From Pseudomonadota bacterium (GTDB taxonomy: Bacteria > Pseudomonadota > Gammaproteobacteria > Burkholderiales > Burkholderiaceae_C): a stretch of 5,069 nucleotides of DNA. The first letter of the stretch is position 1. The number at the start of each line of letters is the position of its first letter. The position numbers and the translations under genes were made by a program. The notes beneath the pieces were generated by a model. That model had not been told where the DNA came from. It did no database searches and saw only the letters and a program-made list of their open reading frames with translations. The stretch is from positions 1 through 5,069 of the forward strand of contig JAEYRT010000195.1 of the NCBI GenBank assembly GCA_023435325.1. Reading direction: 5' to 3'. Positions 1 through 4,756 of this stretch are shown here, piece by piece.

Positions 1-361
1 GCGCCAGTCCCAGCGTTGCACTGGTCGTGAGCATGCTGGACGCAATGCCCACGAAAATACGCCCCACAATCAGGCTGGACATGTTCCATGCCAACATGCT
101 GATGACCGTACCGAACAATGCCAGCACCAAACCGGTTTGCATGACTTTGCGAAACCCGGCACGGTCCGGCAAACGGCCAAGGAACAGCAGACTGCACAGT
201 GCTCCCCCCATGTAAATCACATAAATCAGTGAAACATCAATGGCTTGCAGCTTCCAGGCCTCTTGATAAAGCGCGTACAGCGGGCTGATCAGGGCCGTGC
301 CCATCACCCCCACAATCATGGCGAAACTCACCCATGCGAAGGGTGATCCTTTGATCTTCAT
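1..361 (-). CDS. MFS transporter, N-terminal part (runs off left edge)
   Basis: This is the first 120 residues of a major facilitator superfamily inner-membrane transporter; the rest lies beyond the left edge. Four hydrophobic segments are visible at about residues 8-29, 42-61, 73-92 and 95-119. Between segments 2 and 3 sits the classic MFS motif A loop, GRLPDRAGFRK (residues 62-72), with the conserved Asp66 and Arg67. Segment 4 carries the usual GR (100-101). The ATG at 361 is chosen because the protein begins KIKGSPF just before the first membrane helix, and an in-frame stop lies a short way upstream. Its ribosome site is weak (GTGGA). The gene lies 53 bases after a MarR regulator on the same strand, a common regulator/efflux-pump pairing. 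The family exports or imports small molecules by proton-coupled exchange. The substrate cannot be read from this fragment; efflux of a drug-like or aromatic compound is only an inference from the MarR neighbour. Confidence 0.9.
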   Translation of the reverse strand, partial: MKIKGSPFAWVSFAMIVGVMGTALISPLYALYQEAWKLQAIDVSLIYVIYMGGALCSLLFLGRLPDRAGFRKVMQTGLVLALFGTVISMLAWNMSSLIVGRIFVGIASSMLTTSATLGLA

Positions 362-414
362 GGTCAATCCACTGTTATGTGTTTTTATGCGGGACGCAGT
401 TCATTGACTGCATG

Positions 415-888
415 TCAAAACTGGTCGAAACGCTGTGCGATCTTGTGCAGAGCACCGCGTGTCACAGCCAGTTCGTCGGCAGTCAGCCCTGCCAGTATGG
501 CGGCCTCAATCTCCAGGCTCTTGCGCAAGATCTGCGCGGCCATGTGCTCGCCCTGCTCGGTCAATGCAATGCGCTTGGTGCGTCGATCCGATGGATCGCA
601 GTCCCATTGCACATACTCAGCACGTCGCAGTTGCTCCAGCACACGCACCAAAGATGAACTCTCCAGCGACAGGGCCTGCGCCAAATCCTTTTGCAACATG
701 GGCTGTTCCTGGGTGTAAAGCACCACAAGCGGCATACGTGTGGCATCCGTCAGCCCCTGGTCTTTGAAGCTCTCATCCACTTTCTTGCGCCATTGGCGAT
801 AGACACTGCCAATGAGCAGTCCAAAACGACCACGCGCCTGGACGATGTCAGGCGCGTGGAGTGATGAGCTTGCAGATTTAGTTTGCAT
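415..888 (-). CDS. MarR-family transcriptional regulator
   Basis: This is a 157-residue winged-helix regulator of the MarR family, whose members bind palindromic DNA as dimers and usually release it on binding a small phenolic or lipophilic ligand. The N-terminal helix (about 14-40) and the C-terminal helices (about 112-157) would form the dimer interface. The helix-turn-helix spans about 64-92, with recognition helix LESSSLVRVLEQLRRA (75-90). The wing is DPSDRRTKRIALT (98-110), which contains the hallmark D-x-R-x5-LT pattern. The ATG at 888 gives the usual family length, but no Shine-Dalgarno stands before it. An in-frame ATG at 915 has AAGG almost touching it, and a TTG at 972 would add more unlikely residues, so the start is uncertain. 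It precedes the MFS gene by 53 bases and probably regulates that transporter and itself. The palindrome at 1040-1055 is a candidate operator. The ligand is unknown. Confidence 0.93.
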   Translation of the reverse strand: MQTKSASSSLHAPDIVQARGRFGLLIGSVYRQWRKKVDESFKDQGLTDATRMPLVVLYTQEQPMLQKDLAQALSLESSSLVRVLEQLRRAEYVQWDCDPSDRRTKRIALTEQGEHMAAQILRKSLEIEAAILAGLTADELAVTRGALHKIAQRFDQF

Positions 889-1021
889 GCCAAGTATTTT
901 GCTGACAGAACACATACCTTGCCAAAACGTCCGGGGGAAACCCAGCTGCCAGCAAGGGTGAGGAATAACCAACTTAAGTCATGGGAATAGATGCAGATAA
1001 AGGGGGCGTGGCCACCACAAA

Positions 1022-1050
1022 TTGTTCAAAAAAACATCAAGTCTTATAAA
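1022..1050 (+). promoter_or_regulatory. Possible plus-strand sigma-70 promoter
   Basis: TTGTTC (1022-1027) and TATAAA (1045-1050) are separated by exactly 17 bases. The -10 box matches the consensus at five of six positions, but the -35 box matches at only three. An A-rich spacer lies between them. If used, transcription would start near 1057 and run to the terminator at 1315-1353. The -10 box lies inside the palindrome at 1040-1055, so a repressor bound there would block it. The region is AT-rich, so a chance match is quite possible. Confidence 0.3.
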
Positions 1051-1055
1051 AGACT
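1040..1055. promoter_or_regulatory. Perfect 16-base palindrome, candidate MarR operator
   Basis: AGTCTT-ATAA-AAGACT is an inverted repeat with two perfect 6-base arms around a 4-base AT spacer. The arm centres are about one helical turn apart, the geometry expected for a winged-helix dimer. It lies 151 bases upstream of the assigned MarR start, and MarR regulators usually bind such sites in their own promoter region. The assignment to this regulator is inference; another DNA-binding protein, or simple hairpin formation in RNA, is possible. Confidence 0.4.
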
Positions 1056-1103
1056 GAAAAAATTTTCTTTTTCATGCAGTAAAAATTTTGCAAAAGCATG
1101 ACG

Positions 1104-1114
1104 TATAAAAGACT
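1104..1114 (+). repeat. Second copy of the TATAAAAGACT element
   Basis: TATAAAAGACT occurs here and at 1045-1055, exactly 59 bases apart. The first copy is the right half of the 16-base palindrome; here the left arm is replaced by ATGACG, so only a half-site is kept. The copies may be two contacts for the same regulator, or two -10-like boxes. No good -35 hexamer lies 16-18 bases before this copy. Confidence 0.45.
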
Positions 1115-1194
1115 ATCGCCTTCATAGTTTTTCACTAAACTGCTTGCCGCCGCAAGAAAACTGCAGCTTGTCAAATTACAGGATTAACTGAAAC

Positions 1195-1204
1195 AAATGC
1201 ATTT
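1195..1204. repeat. 10-base palindrome AAATGCATTT, copy 1
   Basis: AAATGCATTT is its own reverse complement. It is found here and again at 1384-1393, both times followed by C, giving an 11-base direct repeat 189 bases apart. The two copies flank the plus-strand terminator. The second copy is part of the hairpin at 1378-1413. The function is unknown; it could be a binding site or chance in AT-rich DNA. Confidence 0.5.
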
Positions 1205-1314
1205 CACGATGCGGGAAAACAAGGATTGAAAAGGTGGTCATTACAGCCCAGGCCTTCTAGAATTCCCTTCGTTCAGAGCTGCGCTGAAACCCAGAACTGA
1301 CGCTTGTAATTGTG

Positions 1315-1353
1315 TCCGCCTCCATCAAAGGGAGGCGGATTTTTTTATTTTTT
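1315..1353 (+). terminator. Strong intrinsic terminator, plus strand
   Basis: A perfect 9-base GC-rich stem is formed by TCCGCCTCC (1315-1323) and GGAGGCGGA (1331-1339) around a 7-base loop, ATCAAAG. It is followed at once on the plus strand by seven T, one A and six T (1340-1353). On the minus strand the stem is followed by ACACAATTAC with no T-run, so it does not end the acyl-CoA dehydrogenase transcript. It therefore stops a plus-strand transcript coming from the left and shields the dehydrogenase gene from antisense read-through. Confidence 0.85.
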
Positions 1354-1377
1354 GCGTCTTGTTAAGCACCATTGGCA

Positions 1378-1413
1378 AACGATAAATGCATTTCCAATGC
1401 ATCCGATATCGTT
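1378..1413 (-). other. Hairpin just after the acyl-CoA dehydrogenase stop codon
   Basis: Two nested inverted repeats form one long stem: AACGATA (1378-1384) with TATCGTT (1407-1413), and inside it ATGCATT (1386-1392) with AATGCAT (1396-1402) around a TCC loop, with a small unpaired patch between. It begins 11 bases after the dehydrogenase stop codon. The minus strand beyond it reads TTTGCC, with only three T, so it is a poor intrinsic terminator. It may act as a 3' stability structure or assist Rho-dependent ending; that role is inference. Confidence 0.5.
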
Positions 1414-1424
1414 ATCTCCGTGCT

Positions 1425-3260
1425 TCAAAAAGCATCGACGGGCAGATGCGCACAGCTCATGTCCCGTGTCGTCACCACCTTGAGCCAAGCCGCGATTTTG
1501 GGCAGCTCATAGTGATAAAAATACCGGACAGCGCCCATGCGACCAACATTGGCAGCACTGGACAAGACTGCATCTTGCTCCTGCACCTTGAGTGCCACTT
1601 CCAGCCAAATCCAGGCCAGCACGGTATGGCCAAAGGCCTGCATATACGGCACAGCGTTGGCCAGTGCTTCTTGCGGATTGCCTGTGGCCCAGGCCGCCTT
1701 GGTCGCAGCTCCCACCTCTTGCAGGGCCTTCGCCAAATCATTGGCGTACTGCGCCAACGCTGGCTGGGTCAATGCCTTTTCAATCGTGCCTTGAATGGTC
1801 TGCGCCAACAACTGCAGCCCTGCGCCACTTTGCATGATGACCTTTCGCCCCAGCAAGTCCGCAGCCTGAATGCCGTGTGTGCCTTCGTGAATCATGTTCA
1901 GGCGGTTGTCGCGCCAGTACTGCTCTACCGGGAAGTCACGTGTATAACCATAGCCGCCGTGGATTTGGATCGCCAGCGAATTGGCCTCCAGGCAGTTCTC
2001 GCTGGGCCAGCTCTTGGCAATGGGCGTCAGCACTTCCAGCAACAGCTTGGCACGCGCGGCTTCTTCTGCATTGCCGGTGCGGCCTTCGTCCACAAGCTTG
2101 GCACAGTACATGTTCAGTGCCAGCGCGCCTTCGCAGTAGGCCTTTTGCGCCAGCAGCATGCGCTTGACATCGGTGTGCTCAATGATGGGCACCTGCGGGC
2201 TGGATGCATCTTTGCCGCCTTCCGTCATGGGACGACCCTGGGGACGATTTTTCGCATACTCCAAACTTGCGTAATACCCCGCCAAACCCAGCATGGTGGC
2301 CGCCATGCCAATGCCAATGCGTGCCTCATTCATCATGTGGAACATACATTTGAGGCCTTCGTGCGGCTTACCCACCAGATAGCCAATTGCCCCTGCACCA
2401 CCGCGCACAGGGTATTTGCCCTCGCCAAAGTTCAACAGCGTGTTGGTCGTGCCGCGCCAGCCGAGCTTGTGGTTCAGACCCGCCAGTGCCACGTCATTGC
2501 GCTCGCCAGTCAAGTTGCCTTCTGTATCCACCAGCTTTTTGGGCACGATGAACAGCGAGATGCCTTTCACGCCAGGGATCAGCTTTCCATCAGGGCCAGG
2601 AATCTTGGCCAGCACCAGATGCACGATGTTTTCGGTGAGTTCATGGTCACCCGAACTGATCCACATCTTGTTGCCCTTGAGGCGGTAACGCGCACCCAAT
2701 GGATCGCTTTCAAAATCTTCACCATCAGGCTCGGCACGCGTGAGAATGTCGCTCAAACTGGAACCCGCTTGCGGTTCGGACAGCGCCATGGTGCCAGCCC
2801 AGCGGCCATTGAATTCATTGTCCGCAAACACGGTTTGCTGCATGAGAGTGCCGTGCACACGTAACAGATTGGCATTACCCACCGTCAGCAAATTGGAGCC
2901 GATGCTGATGCTGGCACAGGCAAAAAAACTGTTGGCTGCCGCTTCCACCACATAAGGCAACTGCATGCCTCCCTTCTCGTACGGCTGGGCTGCACTGAGC
3001 ATGCCGCTGTCCGCATAGGCTTTGCGCGCATCGTGCGTGCACTGAGGCTGGATGACTTTTTCGCCATCAAACTCGGGCTCTTGCGTATCCACCGTGCGGT
3101 TAAAGGGCGCATACTTTTCACGCGCAATGCGCTCGCAAGTATCCATGACGGCATCAAACGTTTCACGGCTGTGATCTGCGTAACGTGCGCGGTTGGTCAA
3201 ACTTTCGGCCTGCAGCCAGTCGTACACCAGGAATTCGAGGGTAGAACGCAGTTGGGACAT
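1425..3260 (-). CDS. Acyl-CoA dehydrogenase, long type with extra C-terminal domain
   Basis: This 611-residue FAD enzyme introduces the trans-2 double bond into an acyl-CoA, the first step of beta-oxidation, and passes electrons to electron-transfer flavoprotein. Residues 1-155 form the N-terminal helical domain. The flavin/substrate segment is AGTMALSEPQAGSSLSD (155-171), with GNKMWISSGDHEL at 196-208. The C-terminal helical domain has EARIGIGMAATMLG (312-325), QIHGGYGYTRDFPVEQYWRD (432-451) and NMIHEGTHGIQ (455-465). Glu459 of HEG is the likely catalytic base. The remainder (about 475-611) matches the additional helical domain of the roughly 600-residue subfamily that includes 3-methylmercaptopropionyl-CoA dehydrogenase (DmdC), but many members are plain fatty acyl-CoA dehydrogenases and the context supports that role. 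ATG 3260 is preferred over a TTG at 3284 because MSQLRSTL fits the usual N-terminus, though its ribosome site is weak. A terminator separates it from the upstream thiolase. Confidence 0.95.
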   Translation of the reverse strand: MSQLRSTLEFLVYDWLQAESLTNRARYADHSRETFDAVMDTCERIAREKYAPFNRTVDTQEPEFDGEKVIQPQCTHDARKAYADSGMLSAAQPYEKGGMQLPYVVEAAANSFFACASISIGSNLLTVGNANLLRVHGTLMQQTVFADNEFNGRWAGTMALSEPQAGSSLSDILTRAEPDGEDFESDPLGARYRLKGNKMWISSGDHELTENIVHLVLAKIPGPDGKLIPGVKGISLFIVPKKLVDTEGNLTGERNDVALAGLNHKLGWRGTTNTLLNFGEGKYPVRGGAGAIGYLVGKPHEGLKCMFHMMNEARIGIGMAATMLGLAGYYASLEYAKNRPQGRPMTEGGKDASSPQVPIIEHTDVKRMLLAQKAYCEGALALNMYCAKLVDEGRTGNAEEAARAKLLLEVLTPIAKSWPSENCLEANSLAIQIHGGYGYTRDFPVEQYWRDNRLNMIHEGTHGIQAADLLGRKVIMQSGAGLQLLAQTIQGTIEKALTQPALAQYANDLAKALQEVGAATKAAWATGNPQEALANAVPYMQAFGHTVLAWIWLEVALKVQEQDAVLSSAANVGRMGAVRYFYHYELPKIAAWLKVVTTRDMSCAHLPVDAF

Positions 3261-3268
3261 ATGATTGC

Positions 3269-3291
3269 TCAGATTGGCATCCAACGCCTTT
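3269..3291 (-). promoter_or_regulatory. Good Shine-Dalgarno serving a three-codon mini-ORF
   Basis: On the minus strand AAAGG (3291-3287) stands six bases before an ATG at 3280, ideal spacing. That ATG opens only ATG-CCA-ATC-TGA, ending at 3269, eight bases before the dehydrogenase ATG at 3260 and in another frame. The same AAAGG is too close to the TTG at 3284 (two bases) and too far from ATG 3260 (26 bases). It may be a leader mini-ORF allowing reinitiation, or coincidence. Confidence 0.3.
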
Positions 3292-3334
3292 CTAGCAAGC
3301 GCTGAATGCTATGTTTTTAGGGAGTCTGTGACGG

Positions 3335-3374
3335 TAAAAAAGCCGCCTACCTTTGGTCTGAAGGAAGGCGGCTT
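3335..3374 (-). terminator. Intrinsic terminator of the thiolase transcript
   Basis: AAGCCGCCT (minus 3374-3366) pairs perfectly with AGGCGGCTT (3348-3340) across a 17-base loop that can itself form a short CCTT/AAGG stem. The minus strand continues in T to position 3336, giving a run of six T. On the plus strand the stem is followed by GAACGG, so it works in the minus direction only. It ends transcription coming from the thiolase and places the acyl-CoA dehydrogenase, whose start lies 75 bases further on, in a separate or attenuated unit. I see no convincing sigma-70 promoter in 3261-3334. Confidence 0.88.
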
Positions 3375-3533
3375 GAACGGTTCCAGTGCACAGGCCTCAA
3401 TGGCACCAGCACCGTGCAGCGTGCGTCTGAAACGGGGTCAGGCCACACGGGACAAAGCCGCAGACAGCAGCGCTACGGCAAGGCAAGACGCCTATTTGCA
3501 TTGCAACGCTGTCTCATGGCGCCAGCCAGTGGC
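3375..3533 (-). other. Long 3' untranslated stretch of the thiolase transcript
   Basis: About 160 bases lie between the thiolase stop codon and its terminator. The longest minus-strand reading frames are 14 and 34 codons, with no ribosome site and odd composition, so they are not called. No RNA family or repeat was recognised here. Confidence 0.5.
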
Positions 3534-4709
3534 TTACAGCACTTCAAAAATGCCGGCGGCTCCCATGCCACCGCCAATGCACATGGTCACGCACACGCGC
3601 TTGGCGCCACGGCGCTTGCCTTCGATCAGCGCGTGGCCGGTCAGGCGCTGGCCCGACAAACCATAGGGGTGGCCCAGTGCAATCGCGCCGCCGTTGACGT
3701 TCAGGCGCTCGGCGGGGATACCCAACTTGTCGCGGCAGTAGATCACCTGCACGGCAAAGGCTTCGTTCAGTTCCCACAGATCGATGTCCTCGACCTTCAA
3801 CCCCAGTTTCTTCAATACCTTGGGGATGGCAAACACAGGGCCAATGCCCATTTCATCAGGCTCGCAGCCCGCCACGGCAAAACCCAGAAAACGCCCCAGG
3901 GGTTTGAGGCCATGTTTGGATGCATAGTCTTCGTGCACCAGCACGCAAGCACCCGCACCGTCGGAGAACTGGCTGGCATTGCCTGCGGTGACCAGGCCCC
4001 CTGGCAAGGCACTGCGCAGACCGGAAATGCCGTCCTTGGTGGTGCCTTCGCGGGTGCCTTCGTCCTTGGAGACAGTCACTTCCTTAGTGGTCAGACCCAT
4101 GACCTTGTCGGCCACGCCCATGGTCACCGTGATGGGGGCTATCTCTTGGTCAAACAAGCCTGCGGCCTGCGCGGCGCAGGCTTTTTGCTGGCTGGCGGCG
4201 CCGTACTCATCCATGGCATCGCGGCTGATGTTGTAGCGCTTGGCCACTTGCTCCGCGGTCTGCAGCATGTTCCAGTAGATCTCGGGCTTCATTTTCATGA
4301 GATCAGGGTCGTGCAGCATGTGGGTGTTGACCTCGCCTTGCACGCAGGAGATGCTCTCCAGGCCCCCGGCCACCAACACATCGTTTTCGCCAGCGATGAT
4401 GCGCTGCGCTGCCAGAGCGATCGACTGCAGACCGGACGAGCAAAAGCGGTTGATGGTCAAGCCCGATGTCGTCACGGGCAGGCCGGCGCGAATGGCAATC
4501 AGGCGCGCCACGTTGCCGCCTTGCGTGCCTTCAGGCAGGGACATGCCCATGATCACGTCTTCGACTTCTGCACCATCGATGCCTGCGCGCTGCACCGCAT
4601 GCTGCACGGCATGGGCACCCAGCGTGGGCGCATACGTCATATTGAAAGCGCCCTTCCAGCTCTTGGTGAGCGGGGTGCGCGCGGTGGAAACAATCACTGC
4701 GGATGTCAT
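3534..4709 (-). CDS. Acetyl-CoA C-acyltransferase (FadA-type thiolase)
   Basis: This is a complete 391-residue thiolase, the usual length. It cleaves a 3-ketoacyl-CoA with coenzyme A to give acetyl-CoA and a shortened acyl-CoA, in the cytoplasm. The nucleophile is Cys90 in NRFCSSGLQS (87-96). The second half has NEAFAVQ, followed by NGGAIALGHPYGLSGQR (339-355) with the catalytic His347, and CIGGGMGAAGIFE (377-389) with the acid/base Cys377. All three catalytic residues are present. The ATG at 4709 is supported by AAAGGA at 4718-4723, eight bases upstream. It follows the FadB-type gene by 45 bases on the same strand and ends before a strong terminator, so the two very likely form one transcript and, as in other fatty-acid oxidation complexes, may be physical partners. 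Family membership cannot exclude a biosynthetic acetyl-CoA acetyltransferase role, but the neighbours favour degradation. Confidence 0.95.
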   Translation of the reverse strand: MTSAVIVSTARTPLTKSWKGAFNMTYAPTLGAHAVQHAVQRAGIDGAEVEDVIMGMSLPEGTQGGNVARLIAIRAGLPVTTSGLTINRFCSSGLQSIALAAQRIIAGENDVLVAGGLESISCVQGEVNTHMLHDPDLMKMKPEIYWNMLQTAEQVAKRYNISRDAMDEYGAASQQKACAAQAAGLFDQEIAPITVTMGVADKVMGLTTKEVTVSKDEGTREGTTKDGISGLRSALPGGLVTAGNASQFSDGAGACVLVHEDYASKHGLKPLGRFLGFAVAGCEPDEMGIGPVFAIPKVLKKLGLKVEDIDLWELNEAFAVQVIYCRDKLGIPAERLNVNGGAIALGHPYGLSGQRLTGHALIEGKRRGAKRVCVTMCIGGGMGAAGIFEVL

Positions 4710-4717
4710 AGCTTCAA

Positions 4718-4723
4718 TCCTTT
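4718..4723 (-). promoter_or_regulatory. Ribosome binding site of the thiolase
   Basis: The minus strand reads AAAGGA followed by TTGAAGCT and then the thiolase ATG. The match to the anti-Shine-Dalgarno is good and the eight-base spacing is normal; this fixes the start at 4709. Confidence 0.8.
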
Positions 4724-4738
4724 AATTTCTTGATACTC

Positions 4739-4756
4739 AAGCGGCGCACACCGCTT
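4739..4756 (-). other. Small hairpin over the FadB-type stop codon
   Basis: On the minus strand AAGCGG (4756-4751) pairs with CCGCTT (4744-4739) around the loop TGTGCG. The stem includes two bases of the TAA stop. There is no following T-run (the next bases are GAGTATC), so it is not a terminator. It may protect the upstream message or be chance. Confidence 0.3.

Larger units (their letters stand above)
1057..1353 (+). ncRNA. Candidate plus-strand small RNA ending at an orphan terminator
   Basis: A strong intrinsic terminator on the plus strand needs an incoming plus-strand transcript, yet no plus-strand protein gene precedes it. The simplest reading is an unannotated RNA. The 3' end would fall in the U-run after 1339. 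The 5' end is not known: 1057 follows from the possible promoter at 1022-1050, and a later start near 1115 is equally possible. Visible internal folds are a CTTGC-CGCC-GCAAG hairpin at 1143-1156, a short TGCAT/ATGCG hairpin near 1198-1212, TTCAG/CTGAA near 1272-1288, and a 9-base long-range pairing between 1174-1182 and 1303-1311. I did not recognise a known RNA family. It could also be the remnant 3' end of a lost gene. Confidence is low because the promoter is weak and no comparison could be made. Confidence 0.3.
889..1424. other. Gene-free regulatory region
   Basis: About 536 bases lie between the MarR start and the acyl-CoA dehydrogenase stop with no credible protein gene on either strand. 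The stretch from about 1020 to 1250 is visibly richer in A and T than the coding DNA on both sides, with runs such as AAAAAAA and ATTTTC. It contains a 16-base palindrome, a direct repeat of part of it, a possible plus-strand promoter, a strong plus-strand terminator, a repeated 10-base palindrome and a hairpin after the dehydrogenase gene, each listed separately. I did not find a convincing minus-strand sigma-70 promoter for the MarR gene, although one must lie here or within about 100 bases of its start. No tRNA, tmRNA or 6S-like fold was recognised. Confidence 0.8.

Noticed and set aside
396..411. Inverted repeat GCAGT-TCATTG-ACTGC between the MarR stop and the MFS start
   Set aside because: The arms are only five bases and no T-run follows in either direction; not a terminator and likely chance.
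377..767. Plus-strand frames of 92-113 codons
   Set aside because: They overlap the MarR gene in antisense; the MarR winged-helix motif is decisive and the plus-strand products look like noise.
1008..1015. Eight-base palindrome GTGGCCAC
   Set aside because: Too short and common to support a site by itself.
1098..1127. Nine-codon plus-strand ORF (MTYKRLSPS) over the second TATAAAAGACT copy
   Set aside because: No Shine-Dalgarno, and it coincides with a probable regulatory repeat.
1197..1229. Ten-codon plus-strand ORF (MHFTMRENKD)
   Set aside because: AGGA lies about 12 bases before the ATG, but the ORF is too short to judge and is expected by chance; no other support.
1235..1315. tRNA-like or 6S-like RNA
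   Set aside because: No cloverleaf, no GGTTCRA T-loop and no 6S-style long rod with central bubble could be built.
1386..2864. 492-codon open frame on the plus strand
   Set aside because: It lies opposite the acyl-CoA dehydrogenase, whose family motifs are intact along its whole length. The plus-strand translation is rich in Cys, His, Gln and Arg and shows no domain; it is a shadow of codon bias in GC-rich DNA.
1425..3260. Specific assignment as DmdC (dimethylsulfoniopropionate breakdown)
   Set aside because: The long acyl-CoA dehydrogenase subfamily is broad, and no other demethylation-pathway gene is nearby; the neighbours are general beta-oxidation genes.
3414..4733. 439-codon open frame on the plus strand
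   Set aside because: It lies opposite the thiolase, which has all catalytic residues. The antisense translation is His/Gln/Gly-rich without a recognisable fold.
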